This document shows positions 44,597 to 56,687 of a stretch of DNA of 64,000 nucleotides, piece by piece. The position numbers and the translations under genes are program-made. The notes beneath the pieces were generated by a model. It did no database searches. It was not told where the DNA came from and saw only the letters and a list, made by a program, of their open reading frames with translations. The first letter of the stretch is position 1, and each line of letters opens with the position of its first letter. Source of the DNA: Burkholderia sp. HI2500 (GTDB lineage: Bacteria > Pseudomonadota > Gammaproteobacteria > Burkholderiales > Burkholderiaceae); the NCBI RefSeq assembly GCF_002223055.1, contig NZ_NKFL01000006.1:1922001-1986000 (forward strand). Reading direction: 5' to 3'.

Positions 44597-45351
44597 TGAA
44601 CACCCTCGTCTCCACACGTCACGAAGCCGCACTGCTTGCGCGGGAGCCGTCGTCCGGTCACTCGCCTCGAGCGTCGATACGTGCGCTGCTGCGCGATACG
44701 GCGCTGCTCGTCTCTCATCTGTCGAACGGCGGTCAGGTCGACAACCAGGAGAACCTGCGTCGGCAATGCCTCCGGCTCGTCGCCCAGTTCTCGACAGCGC
44801 TCGATGCGCAAGGGATTGCCGCTGACGTACGGGACGATGCCGTCATCGCCCAGTGCGGGCTGATCGACGAAGCCGCCCTGCGGTATCTGCCGGCCGCCAG
44901 CAAGGGGGACTGGGAGTCCCGACCGTTGCAGGTCGACCGATTCGGCACGCACGACGCCGGCACGCGCATTTACGAACGGCTCGAGTTCCGGATGCGCGAA
45001 CCCGCACCGAACGTCGACTTGCTCGAATGCTACGCGGCCGTTCTCGGCCTGGGATTCCGCGGACGCTACGCCGCCCGCTCGGGCGCATCGGCAGACGCGC
45101 ACGACGGCGAAGCGAAACGTCAGGCACTGATCGCCGCACTGGTGGCGCAGATAGATCAGTTGCGGCCGGCCACGCGGCCGGGCTTCGTCACCGATCGCTC
45201 GAACACGCGTCTGATCGACCGTCTCAGAAGCCTGTCGCCATGGGCGATCGCGGGAACGGCCTGCGTGATCGCGATACTCGTCTGGTTCGCGTGGGATCGC
45301 ATCCTCGATGCGGAACTGGCACAACTCGTTCAGAAAGTGAAACGGCCGTGA
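44596..45351 (+). CDS. tssL: T6SS inner-membrane protein TssL (DotU family)
   Basis: A 251-residue DotU-type protein: a cytoplasmic helical domain (SIRALLRDTALLVSHL, RQCLRLVAQF, LIDEAALRYLP, GDWESRPLQVDRFGTHDAG, LLECYAAVLGLGFRGRY) and one C-terminal membrane helix (AIAGTACVIAILVWFAW). It binds TssM and TssK. No peptidoglycan-binding extension is fused; the next gene supplies an OmpA domain instead and overlaps it by four bases (GTGA). Confidence 0.92.
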   Translation: MNTLVSTRHEAALLAREPSSGHSPRASIRALLRDTALLVSHLSNGGQVDNQENLRRQCLRLVAQFSTALDAQGIAADVRDDAVIAQCGLIDEAALRYLPAASKGDWESRPLQVDRFGTHDAGTRIYERLEFRMREPAPNVDLLECYAAVLGLGFRGRYAARSGASADAHDGEAKRQALIAALVAQIDQLRPATRPGFVTDRSNTRLIDRLRSLSPWAIAGTACVIAILVWFAWDRILDAELAQLVQKVKRP

Positions 45352-47126
45352 CTTCGGACACCACGCACCCACCTGCCGCCACCCACACCGATTCCGATGC
45401 GGCACGCGCGGCCCTGTCGGGCCTGGGCTATCCGCTACGCTCGGTCGTGACGCTGTCCGCGGCGCTGACGCTGGCCGTCATCGGAGGGGTGATGCCCGTC
45501 GATCGCGGCGTCATGTGGGGATGGGTGGCATTCATCGTCGCACTCTCCGTGCTGATCCTCTGGCGGCATTCGCGCAGATTGACGCGGGCTCGCGAACGGA
45601 ACGTACACGTGATCGCGCAGCTCGGCGCAGCGACCGCCGACCTGCCCGTCGCTCTGCGCACGAGAATGCCGCTCGCCCTCGTCATCGGTGACGGCCTGCC
45701 GGCCTTGTTCGATCGCGATACGGCACGCTCGCGCTTCGTCCATGTTGGCGACGGTGCAATCTGGTTACGCGCAGATCGGCCCCAGGATCTCCCCCGGCTC
45801 GCTGTCGCGGTCCGCCAGTGGCGCGACGGCCATGCGCCGGATTGCGTCGTGCTGTCGGTCGCGCCGGGCCTTCATGCGAACGACGATACGCTGTCGCAGT
45901 CGTTGCGCGTGATCCGTCAGGCCGTTGCGGATGCGTCTCGCATGCTCGGCACGTCGCTGCCGGGCTACGTCGCCCTCTATCAGCGACTCTCGAACGCAGA
46001 TGCCGCGACGATGCCGGCGGCCGGTGAATCGGCGGCCCAGTGGTATGGCATGTCGACGGGATCGGCAATCGTCGATCTGCACCGCTTCGACGCCGCAATC
46101 GACGCAGCCGAGTCGGATGCGTTCCATGCCGACGGAAGCCAGGCGGTCGCGGCGCGTGCCGCCGGAATCGCGTCGATGATCGGATGGAGCCGCCGTATCG
46201 TGTTCGACCCGCTGACGGATCGACGCCAGCCCGCCTCGCCCTGGCCGCTGTTCGGCGCCGGCTGGATCGACCATGGCCCGGCAACGGGCCCCGGCAAACC
46301 GTGGGAACGTGAAGTACGCGGCCAGACGGGTATCGCTCCCTCTGCACTGCCTGCGTCGCCGCTGCCCTGGCCCTTGCCGCAGCCGCTGATCGACGCGACG
46401 CCACGCCGGTCGTGGCGATCGCCGCGCATCACCGCCGTCGCGCACGTCATTGCGATCGTTGCCTGTGCTGCGATCGCCGCCATCTGCTGCGCCGCGAAGA
46501 ACAACGAGGCGCTGATGGCTCGCATCGGCGAGCACCTCGAACGCTACAACGGTATCCCTGCCACGCAGGACGCGGCAAAACGCGACGCGCTCCGGGTCCT
46601 TGCGTCGGATCGCGATCAGCTCGACCGGTACGCGCGTGTCGGCGTTCCGCTCCGGCTGTCGTTCGGCACTTATCACGGTGCACCGCTGCTGCCGGTCCTC
46701 AACGAAGCCATCGCCTCGTATGAACCGCCCCCACCGCCGCCCGCCGTCGTCACGCTGGACAGCATGTCGCTGTTCGACAGTGGCAAAGCGCAGCTCAAGA
46801 CGGGCACCACGCGCGCGATGGTCGATGCGCTCGCACTGATCAATGCACATCCCGGCAAGCGCGTGCTCGTCGCCGGCTATGCAGACGATCAGGGCCGGCC
46901 CGATCGCAACCTGAAGCTGTCGATCGAGCGAGCGTCGGCCGTGCGCGACTGGCTCGTCGAGGCATCCGGCATCGCACCGACACAGTTCGCGATCCAGGGC
47001 TATGGCGATACGCGACCGGTCGCGGATAACGCCACACCGGAGGGGCGAGCAAAGAATCGTCGGGTCGAGATCACGCTCGTGCCCGATACACCGGTGCCTG
47101 CCGTCCCGACCGGTGCCGCGAAGTAA
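45348..47126 (+). CDS. T6SS-linked OmpA-domain membrane protein with IcmF-like N-terminal region
   Basis: A 592-residue protein starting at GTG within the tssL stop codon. Two membrane helices (about 31-49 and 55-72) precede a cytoplasmic region whose LVIGDGLPALF...VHVGDGAIWLRA pattern resembles the degenerate nucleotide-binding domain of the TssM in this cluster. A third membrane helix (about 365-385) and a Pro-rich linker lead to a periplasmic OmpA domain (465-580; GYADDQG and LSIERASAVRDWL), expected to bind peptidoglycan. It probably plays the TagL role of fixing the membrane complex to the cell wall. Confidence 0.82.
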   Translation: MTSDTTHPPAATHTDSDAARAALSGLGYPLRSVVTLSAALTLAVIGGVMPVDRGVMWGWVAFIVALSVLILWRHSRRLTRARERNVHVIAQLGAATADLPVALRTRMPLALVIGDGLPALFDRDTARSRFVHVGDGAIWLRADRPQDLPRLAVAVRQWRDGHAPDCVVLSVAPGLHANDDTLSQSLRVIRQAVADASRMLGTSLPGYVALYQRLSNADAATMPAAGESAAQWYGMSTGSAIVDLHRFDAAIDAAESDAFHADGSQAVAARAAGIASMIGWSRRIVFDPLTDRRQPASPWPLFGAGWIDHGPATGPGKPWEREVRGQTGIAPSALPASPLPWPLPQPLIDATPRRSWRSPRITAVAHVIAIVACAAIAAICCAAKNNEALMARIGEHLERYNGIPATQDAAKRDALRVLASDRDQLDRYARVGVPLRLSFGTYHGAPLLPVLNEAIASYEPPPPPPAVVTLDSMSLFDSGKAQLKTGTTRAMVDALALINAHPGKRVLVAGYADDQGRPDRNLKLSIERASAVRDWLVEASGIAPTQFAIQGYGDTRPVADNATPEGRAKNRRVEITLVPDTPVPAVPTGAAK

Positions 47127-47140
47127 TACGCGTTTGGGTT

Positions 47141-47188
47141 CCCGAGGCGGCCGCCTCGGGTTTGTCAACGCCGGAATCCGATTCCGGC
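47141..47188 (+). terminator. Two hairpins between the OmpA-like gene and hcp
   Basis: A perfect 20-base palindrome (CCCGAGGCGG/CCGCCTCGGG, 47141-47160) followed by TTT, then a second stem (GCCGGAAT/ATTCCGGC, 47170-47188). They could partly terminate or process the message upstream of hcp; the T tract is too short for a confident terminator. Confidence 0.45.
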
Positions 47189-47220
47189 GATTCGTAGTAC
47201 GAAGAAGAAGGAGTGAACAA

Positions 47221-47706
47221 ATGGCAATTCCGGCCTACATGTGGCTCAAGGACGACGGCGGTGCGGACATCAAGGGTTCGGTGACCGTCCAGGATCGCGA
47301 GGGCAGCGTCGAACTGGTTGCGTTCGATCACGGCGTGCACATTCCAACCGACGGCAATACGGGCAAGCTGACCGGCACGCGCGTGCACAAGCCGATCACG
47401 CTGACGAAGGAGACGGACGCATCGACGCCCTATCTGTACAAGGCTGTGACGAGCGGCCAGACGCTGAAGTCGGTCGAGATCAAGTGGTACCGGATCGACG
47501 ACGCGGGCAAGGAGAAGGAATACTTCAACACGAAACTCGACAACGTGAAGATCGTCGCGGTGAAGCCAAAGATGCTCGACATCAAGAACCCCGACTACGA
47601 GAAGCACAACCATCTCGAAGACGTTGAACTGCGTTACGAGACGATCACGTGGTCCTACAAGGACGGCAACATCATCCACAAGGACACCTGGAACGAACGT
47701 TCCTGA
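47221..47706 (+). CDS. hcp: T6SS inner-tube protein Hcp (TssD)
   Basis: A 161-residue Hcp. It starts MAIPAYMWLKDDGGADIKGS, with FDHGVHIPTD, RVHKPITLTKETDASTP and the C-terminal LEDVELRYETITWSYKDGN. Hexameric rings of Hcp stack into the expelled tube. An AGGAG ribosome site eight bases upstream is among the strongest in this cluster. Hairpins lie both before and after the gene, which may let hcp mRNA accumulate separately from its operon neighbours. Confidence 0.95.
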   Translation: MAIPAYMWLKDDGGADIKGSVTVQDREGSVELVAFDHGVHIPTDGNTGKLTGTRVHKPITLTKETDASTPYLYKAVTSGQTLKSVEIKWYRIDDAGKEKEYFNTKLDNVKIVAVKPKMLDIKNPDYEKHNHLEDVELRYETITWSYKDGNIIHKDTWNERS

Positions 47707-47720
47707 TGGACTGAACAGCT

Positions 47721-47756
47721 GGCGGATTCCGTCGCTCGCGCGACGGGAATTCCGCC
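47721..47756 (+). other. Stem-loop after hcp (attenuator or mRNA-stabilising hairpin)
   Basis: An imperfect long stem (GGCGGATTCCGTCG pairing with CGACGGGAATTCCGCC) lies 15 bases past the hcp stop, without a T tract. It could reduce read-through into tssH or protect hcp mRNA. Confidence 0.45.
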
Positions 47757-47799
47757 GCTCCCGGCAACCGCCCTCCTCCCCTCCTGACCCGCTACCGAC

Positions 47800-50508
47800 A
47801 TGACGCCGCCGCTCCGGGACGCTTCCCATCTCATTCGCTGCCTCAATCCCCACTGCACGCGTGCGCTCGAAGCCGCCGCGAGTCTTTGCCAGACCCGGCT
47901 CGCCGACGAAATCGCGGTCGAACACTGGGTGTTGAAGCTGATCGAGGCGGACGATGGCGACATTCCCGCGCTGCTGCGCCACTACGATCTCGACATCGAT
48001 GCCGTCTGGGAGGCAATGATCGAGGTGATCGACCGCATTCCACGCACGTTGCGCGGCATGCCGGCGCTGTCGCGACAGCTCGCCACCGTGATCGAGGATG
48101 CGTGGGTGCATGCGATGGCCGACGATCGCGCCGGCACCATTCGCTCCGGACATCTGCTGCAGGCCATCGTCGATGCGCCGCACGTGCTGCGAACGCAGCG
48201 TGCGTGGCCACTGCTGTCGGTCTCCAGCGTGCAGATCCAGCGCGTGCTGCCGCGGCTTGGACGACGGTCGTGCGAAAACGCCGGCGACGACCCCATACGA
48301 GCGCGCGAAACCGACTCGGCCGGCGATCTGCCCGCCGACGGCACGACGCCGTCGGCCACCTCCCCGCAACACACCCCAGCGCGCACGGTCGAACCTGACG
48401 CGCTCGCGCGCTTCGCACTCGACCTGACCGAAAAAGCGCGTCGTGGCGAGATCGATCCTGTCTTCGGCCGCGACCGGGAGATCAGGCAGATGATCGACGT
48501 GCTCGCACGGCGCCGCAAGAACAATCCGATCCTCGTCGGCGAGCCCGGCGTAGGCAAGACCGCGCTGGTCGAAGGGCTCGCATTGCGCGTAGTCGAAGGC
48601 AGCGTGCCGGAAACGATCCGGGATACGCGCATCCTGACGCTCGATCTCGGCTTGCTGCAAGCCGGTGCGGGCGTGAAAGGCGAATTCGAACAACGGCTGA
48701 AGAACGTCATCGACGAAGTGCGGGCTTCGGCCACGCCGATCCTGCTGTTCATCGACGAAGCGCACACGTTGATCGGCGCAGGCAACGCCGCCGGCGGCGC
48801 CGACGCGGCCAACCTGCTGAAGCCGGCGCTCGCGCGCGGCGAATTGCGCACGATCGCGGCCACCACGTGGGCCGAATACAAGGAATACTTCGAACGCGAT
48901 GCCGCGCTCGAACGACGTTTCCAGGTGATCAAGGTCGACGAACCGGACGACGATACGGCCTGCGTGATGCTGCGCGGGCTTGCGAGCCGATACGCGAAGC
49001 ATCACGACGTCCACATCCGAGACGAAGCGATCGTCGCGGCCGTGCGGCTGTCGCGCCGCTACATCCCGGCCCGGTTGCTCCCGGACAAGGCGGTCGACCT
49101 GATCGACACGGCGGCGGCACGCGTGCGGATGGCGCTCGACGTCCCGCCGACGGAACTGCAACAGGCTCGCGCAACGCTGGCGGCGCTCGAACTGGAGCGC
49201 GCCGCACTCGATGCGGACGCCGGCGCCGGGATTGCCGATATCGCCGGACGGCGCGCCGCCATCGACATCGATCACAACACCCTGCGCGACACTGCCGATG
49301 CGCTGCTCGGCCAGTACACACGGGAACGCAAGCTCGTCGGGATATTACGTACGCTGCGCAGCGCGTCCGAGCGGGCGCCCGATCCGGTCGCCGTCTCCAA
49401 CACGATCGATGCGTTATCGACCGTTCAGGGTAAAGCACCGATGATTTCGCCCGACGTCGACGCACAATCCATCGCGCGTGTCGTCGCCGAATGGACGGGC
49501 GTGCCGGTCGGCAATCTCGTCGAGGACGAATTGCGCAGCCTGCTCGCGCTCGAGGCGACGCTCGCTGCCCGCGTCATTGCACAAGACGACGCGATCGCTG
49601 CACTGGCCGAGAGCCTGCGCACCGCCAAGGCGGGCCTGAAAAGCGAACACGCACCGCTCGGCGTGTTCCTGCTGGCCGGACCATCCGGCATCGGCAAGAC
49701 TGAAACCGCACTGGCGCTCGCCGACCTGCTGTTCGGCGGAGAAGCCGCACTGACGACGATCAATCTGTCCGAGTACCAGGAAGCGCACACGGTGTCGCAA
49801 CTCAAGGGCTCGCCGCCCGGCTACGTCGGCTATGGACGCGGCGGCGTGCTGACCGAAGCGGTACGTCAGCGCCCGTACAGCGTCGTCCTGCTGGACGAAG
49901 TCGAGAAGGCGCATCGCGACGTGCTCGACATCTTCTATCAAGTGTTCGACCGTGGCACGATGCGCGACGGCGAGGGGCGCGAGATCGATTTCCGCAACTG
50001 CGTGATCGTGATGACGTCCAATCTCGGCAGTGCAGAAATCGACGACGCGACAGCCGACGGCGCGTCGATTACGCAGGCAGGCCTGCGAGAAGCCATTCAC
50101 TCACAACTGGTCGCGCACTTCCAGCCGGCGCTGCTCGCACGCTTCCAGACACTCGTCTACCGGCCGCTCGACGCCGCCGCGCTCGCGTCGATCGTGCGCA
50201 TCAAACTGGGCAAGATTGCCCGGCGCCTCCATCGGCAACATGCCGTGACACTGACGTACGCCGACGACCTGATCGAATCGATCGCGCAACGCTGCGTGTC
50301 GCGGGAATCCGGCGCACGCAGCGTCGACGCGTTCCTCAATCAACGCGTGCTGCCGGTTGTCTCGCACGAACTGCTTGCCCGGATGGCCGAAGGTGTCACG
50401 CCGAGTGAAATCCTGCTGTCGGCAGCGCCCGACGGTACGATGACAATCGATTTCATCGACGTACCGCGGGCCGTCAACGAAGGCGCAGGCCAACGGAGCC
50501 ATCGATGA
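47800..50508 (+). CDS. tssH: T6SS sheath-recycling ATPase TssH (ClpV)
   Basis: A 902-residue AAA+ protein of the ClpV type. The N-terminal helical domain (1-165) is followed by a variable linker, then the first ATPase domain (Walker A GEPGVGKT about 248-255; Walker B LLFIDEAHTL about 316), a middle coil and the second ATPase domain (Walker A GPSGIGKT about 627-634; Walker B LLDEVEKAH). It extracts VipB/TssC from contracted sheaths for re-use. It overlaps tssE by four bases. No ribosome site of note precedes the start. Confidence 0.93.
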   Translation: MTPPLRDASHLIRCLNPHCTRALEAAASLCQTRLADEIAVEHWVLKLIEADDGDIPALLRHYDLDIDAVWEAMIEVIDRIPRTLRGMPALSRQLATVIEDAWVHAMADDRAGTIRSGHLLQAIVDAPHVLRTQRAWPLLSVSSVQIQRVLPRLGRRSCENAGDDPIRARETDSAGDLPADGTTPSATSPQHTPARTVEPDALARFALDLTEKARRGEIDPVFGRDREIRQMIDVLARRRKNNPILVGEPGVGKTALVEGLALRVVEGSVPETIRDTRILTLDLGLLQAGAGVKGEFEQRLKNVIDEVRASATPILLFIDEAHTLIGAGNAAGGADAANLLKPALARGELRTIAATTWAEYKEYFERDAALERRFQVIKVDEPDDDTACVMLRGLASRYAKHHDVHIRDEAIVAAVRLSRRYIPARLLPDKAVDLIDTAAARVRMALDVPPTELQQARATLAALELERAALDADAGAGIADIAGRRAAIDIDHNTLRDTADALLGQYTRERKLVGILRTLRSASERAPDPVAVSNTIDALSTVQGKAPMISPDVDAQSIARVVAEWTGVPVGNLVEDELRSLLALEATLAARVIAQDDAIAALAESLRTAKAGLKSEHAPLGVFLLAGPSGIGKTETALALADLLFGGEAALTTINLSEYQEAHTVSQLKGSPPGYVGYGRGGVLTEAVRQRPYSVVLLDEVEKAHRDVLDIFYQVFDRGTMRDGEGREIDFRNCVIVMTSNLGSAEIDDATADGASITQAGLREAIHSQLVAHFQPALLARFQTLVYRPLDAAALASIVRIKLGKIARRLHRQHAVTLTYADDLIESIAQRCVSRESGARSVDAFLNQRVLPVVSHELLARMAEGVTPSEILLSAAPDGTMTIDFIDVPRAVNEGAGQRSHR

Positions 50509-50927
50509 CCGCCGGCCCGTCCCTCTACGACATGCTGCTCGGCCAGATCGGCGGCGAACCGATCGGCGCTTACGACGACCGCACACTCGAATGCCTGAGC
50601 GTTCAGCAGAACGTGCGCCGCATTCTCAACACGCGGGCAGGCGCGCTGAAACACCTGCCCGACTATGGCCTACCCGACCTGACGAACATCTACAAGGCTC
50701 TGCCCGCGTCGGCGCATTTGCTCAAGCAGCAAATGGAAGCAACGCTGTTGAAGTATGAGCCGCGCATCCGCTCGATCGACGTCGGAATCGTCGATGACCG
50801 CGATCCTGGCATCCTCGTCAGCTTCGAGATGACCTGCCACCTGAAGAACGCGGGGCTCGTGCGTTTCGGCACTTACTTCGAGCCGCCCGGTCGTCTGCGC
50901 ATCGAACGGTACGTCGCCCGCTCATGA
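50505..50927 (+). CDS. tssE: T6SS baseplate protein TssE (gp25-like)
   Basis: A 140-residue gp25-like wedge protein: PSLYDMLLGQI at the start, QNVRRILNTRAGALKHLPDYGLPDL in the middle, and LKYEPRIRSIDV toward the end. TssE ties the baseplate wedges to the first sheath ring. It is translationally coupled to tssH and closes the T6SS plus operon, ten bases from the convergent quinone reductase gene. Confidence 0.93.
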   Translation: MTAGPSLYDMLLGQIGGEPIGAYDDRTLECLSVQQNVRRILNTRAGALKHLPDYGLPDLTNIYKALPASAHLLKQQMEATLLKYEPRIRSIDVGIVDDRDPGILVSFEMTCHLKNAGLVRFGTYFEPPGRLRIERYVARS

Positions 50928-50937
50928 CCACGCGCGA

Positions 50938-51723
50938 TCAGCCCTCGTGCGCCAGATGCACCGCATACCCCACCTTCCCCGGCACGATCCCGTCCTTCAG
51001 CGTCAACGCCGGAATCTCGTAATCGCCCGCGTTCTGCCGGCGGAACGGGATCGGCTGCGTGGTCCACAGTTCGTCCAGGCGCTTGCCGAGCGCCGCACGC
51101 GTTTCGTCGAAGCGCGCGTCGTTCATCTTCCCCGTCCGGTAGATCACGAACGGCGGCAGCACCGCGAAGCCCGGGTAATACAGCATCCCGTGCTGGATCG
51201 GGAACAGCACGTCGTCGATCGGTCCGTTGATGCCACGCGGGCTGTAATGCGACTCCCACCCGCCCGCCGTGACGATCACCATCGCGCGCTTGCCGGCAAG
51301 CGAACCTTCTCCATAACGATTACCCCAGTGCGTGTCGGAATGCTCGCCCACGCCGTAAGCGAAGCCGCACGCATACACGCGCTCGAACCAGCCCTTCATG
51401 ATCGCCGGCATCGAGAACCACCACAGCGGGAACTGCAAGATCACCGCATCGGCCCACCGCAGCTTGTCCTGCTCGCGCACGATGTCTTCGCGCTGCGTGC
51501 CGGTTGCAAACGCGTGCTTCGAGTCGTTCGACGGATCGAAGCGCGCGTCCGGCTCACGCCCGGTCAAGTCGTCCGCGTCGAACGCCGCCTTCCAGTTCAT
51601 CGCATACAGGTCGGTCACCTGCACCGTGTGGCCGGCCGCTTCGAGATGGGCGACGGAGAAGTCACGCAATGCGCCGTTCAGCGAACGCGGTTCGGGATGG
51701 GCATAGACGATCAGCACATTCAT
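50938..51723 (-). CDS. NAD(P)H:quinone oxidoreductase-like flavoprotein
   Basis: A 261-residue flavodoxin-fold protein of the NQO/MdaB type. It starts MNVLIVYAHPEPRSLNGALRD, the usual FMN/FAD phosphate loop, with ILQFPLWWFSMPAIMKGWFERV and VIVTAGG segments that bind the flavin and stack on the substrate. Such enzymes reduce quinones, nitro- or azo-compounds by two electrons; the actual substrate is unknown. It is divergent from a LysR regulator, 86 bases away, which probably controls it. Confidence 0.87.
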   Translation of the reverse strand: MNVLIVYAHPEPRSLNGALRDFSVAHLEAAGHTVQVTDLYAMNWKAAFDADDLTGREPDARFDPSNDSKHAFATGTQREDIVREQDKLRWADAVILQFPLWWFSMPAIMKGWFERVYACGFAYGVGEHSDTHWGNRYGEGSLAGKRAMVIVTAGGWESHYSPRGINGPIDDVLFPIQHGMLYYPGFAVLPPFVIYRTGKMNDARFDETRAALGKRLDELWTTQPIPFRRQNAGDYEIPALTLKDGIVPGKVGYAVHLAHEG

Positions 51724-51782
51724 GTTCGGTACTCCGTTGATTGAATGACTGCAGGATGCCGCCGCCAACGGTATATTTGAAA

Positions 51783-51798
51783 TGAATTCCTGATATTC
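51783..51798. promoter_or_regulatory. Candidate LysR operator between the quinone reductase and its regulator
   Basis: GAAT at 51784-51787 and ATTC at 51795-51798 form a short dyad with seven bases between, within a T-N11-A pattern common to LysR sites. It overlaps the space just upstream of the regulator start. Confidence 0.35.
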
Positions 51799-51809
51799 CA
51801 GGTATAGCC

Positions 51810-52703
51810 ATGAATAATTTCAGACGACTCGATCTCAATCTGCTCGTCACGCTGGACGTGCTGCTCGTCGAGCACAACGTCACGCGCGCGGCCGAGAAAC
51901 TGAACATGTCGCAGCCGTCGGTGAGCGTGCAATTGCAGAAGCTGCGCGACGTGTTCGGCGATCCGCTGCTGCTGCCGGGGCCGCGTGGAATGCGGCCGAC
52001 CGCGCGCGCGGAAGCGCTGCGCGAACCGTTGCGCGATGCGCTCGAAGCGGTCGAGCGCGCGGTCATTCCGGCCACGCCGTTCGATCCCGCGACTGCGACG
52101 AACACGTGGCGCGTGGCCGCGACCGACTACGGCGAATCGACGATCGTGCTGCCCGCGCTGAACACGCTGCGTTCGGCCGCGCCCGCCACACGCCTCGCCG
52201 TGGTCGAGCTGGTACCGCCGCGCATCGAGCAGGATACCGAACGAAACGGCATCGACCTCGTCTTTCATATGACCGAAGCGTCGCCGCCCGGGATGCGGCG
52301 CTTGCCGCTGTTCGCCGAGCGTTACGTGCTCATCGGCCGTGCCGGGCACCCGAAGCTGAAGCGGCGCCCGACGCTCGCGCAGTTCGGCACGCTCGAGCAC
52401 GTGATCGTGTCGCCCGACGGCGGTGGCTTCTTCGGCGTGACGGACGAAGCGCTCGCGAAGGTGGGCGCCACGCGGCGCGTCGTGCTGTCGGTGCCGCATT
52501 TCCTGTTCGTGCTGTCGGCCGTGGCGAGTACCAATCTCGTCGCGATGGTGCCCGAGCGGCTGGTGCGCGACGTGCCCGCGCTGCGTGTCGTGGCCGCGCC
52601 CGTCGACGTGCCCGGCTATGAAATGTCGATGCTGTGGCACGAACGCGTGCATCGCGATCCGGCGCATCGGTGGTTGCGGGAGACGATCGCGGCAGCGGTG
52701 TAG
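51810..52703 (+). CDS. LysR-family regulator divergent from the quinone reductase
   Basis: A 297-residue LysR protein. The DNA-binding helix-turn-helix is FRRLDLNLLVTLDVLLVEHNVT, with AAEKLNMSQPSVSVQLQKLR at 27-46; the LDLNLL start groups it with NodD/SyrM-like regulators. The effector domain covers about 90-290. Divergence from the quinone reductase implies that it responds to a quinone or related electrophile, which is inference. Confidence 0.88.
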   Translation: MNNFRRLDLNLLVTLDVLLVEHNVTRAAEKLNMSQPSVSVQLQKLRDVFGDPLLLPGPRGMRPTARAEALREPLRDALEAVERAVIPATPFDPATATNTWRVAATDYGESTIVLPALNTLRSAAPATRLAVVELVPPRIEQDTERNGIDLVFHMTEASPPGMRRLPLFAERYVLIGRAGHPKLKRRPTLAQFGTLEHVIVSPDGGGFFGVTDEALAKVGATRRVVLSVPHFLFVLSAVASTNLVAMVPERLVRDVPALRVVAAPVDVPGYEMSMLWHERVHRDPAHRWLRETIAAAV

Positions 52704-52769
52704 ATCGGTCGCGTGCCCGGGGCGGCCGCCTGCTTCGATCGCCATCGCACGAAATCCTTCATCCGGGGG

Positions 52770-52805
52770 TTGAAACCGCGCCAAACACTGTATATATTTA
52801 CAGTG
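52770..52805 (+). promoter_or_regulatory. LexA (SOS) box over a sigma-70 promoter
   Basis: CACTGTATATATTTACAGTG (52786-52805) matches the LexA consensus CTGT-N8-ACAG with extended palindromic flanks and only one mismatched pair between its halves. TTGAAA (52770-52775) and TATATT (52793-52798) are 17 bases apart, so the box covers the -10 element. The next gene starts 62 bases downstream. Confidence 0.8.
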
Positions 52806-52867
52806 CTTTTGCACCATTTGACCCGAATTCCGTCATTCACAGACGAACGGACTTTTGTGAGGCGACC

Positions 52868-53272
52868 ATGTTCCAGGCATCCGCATTCGATCCCGAGCAA
52901 CCCGGCTTCAACCCCGTCCACTTCGAGCGCGCCGCGCAGCGGGCGGTCGTCGATCTGCAGCGTGTCGCAGGCGGCCCCGCGCAGCGGGCGCTCGGCCTGC
53001 GGCGCCGCACCCATCCCGCGGCCGTGCGCACGATGAGCTGGCAGGCACTGCTGAACGTCGAAGAGCTGGCATTCTCGAATGCCGGCTTCCTGAGCCGCAA
53101 CGATCCGGCCGTCGTCGACGCGTTCATCCGGCTGCGCGACAGCCGCCTGCTCGCCGCGGATGTCGAGGAGCCGGTCGACTGGCGCCGCGACGATGACGAC
53201 CTGCCGGCCATCTACCTCATCGTCAAGGCGATGCTGGAAGCGGAAGAGGAAGAACGGGCCGAAGCGGCCTGA
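52868..53272 (+). CDS. Unknown 134-residue protein under LexA-box control
   Basis: I do not recognise this family. The protein is soluble, helical and charged: a MFQASAFDPEQPGFNPVHFERAAQRAVVDLQRV-like start, basic middle, and a very acidic Glu-rich end (MLEAEEEERAEAA). No signal peptide or membrane segment is seen. The start ATG at 52868 follows a near-perfect LexA box and promoter, so it is probably induced by DNA damage. It stands alone, convergent with fadH. A role in cell-cycle arrest, mutagenesis or phage-like response is open. Confidence 0.72.
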   Translation: MFQASAFDPEQPGFNPVHFERAAQRAVVDLQRVAGGPAQRALGLRRRTHPAAVRTMSWQALLNVEELAFSNAGFLSRNDPAVVDAFIRLRDSRLLAADVEEPVDWRRDDDDLPAIYLIVKAMLEAEEEERAEAA

Positions 53273-53467
53273 GCCGTGTGATGGCCAGTCGCCGTCACGG
53301 TCTGTCGGGGTAGCGCCGCCACATTACGTGGCGACGCGGCCGGCGCTGCGGCTCATGTCAGTCCTGCGCGAGCGAATCGGGGCGGCAGACGGCGAGCCAC
53401 GAATCGCCGCACAAGCGGATCACCGCCACGCGGCGTACCTTAAAGGGGCCGTCGCAGCGACCGCTCG

Positions 53468-56683
<3,216 letters not shown>

Positions 56684-56687
<4 letters not shown>

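Noticed and set aside
53273..53467. Terminator between the LexA-box gene and fadH
   Set aside because: A 6-bp stem (CGCCAC/GTGGCG near 53320) is present but short and has no T tract.
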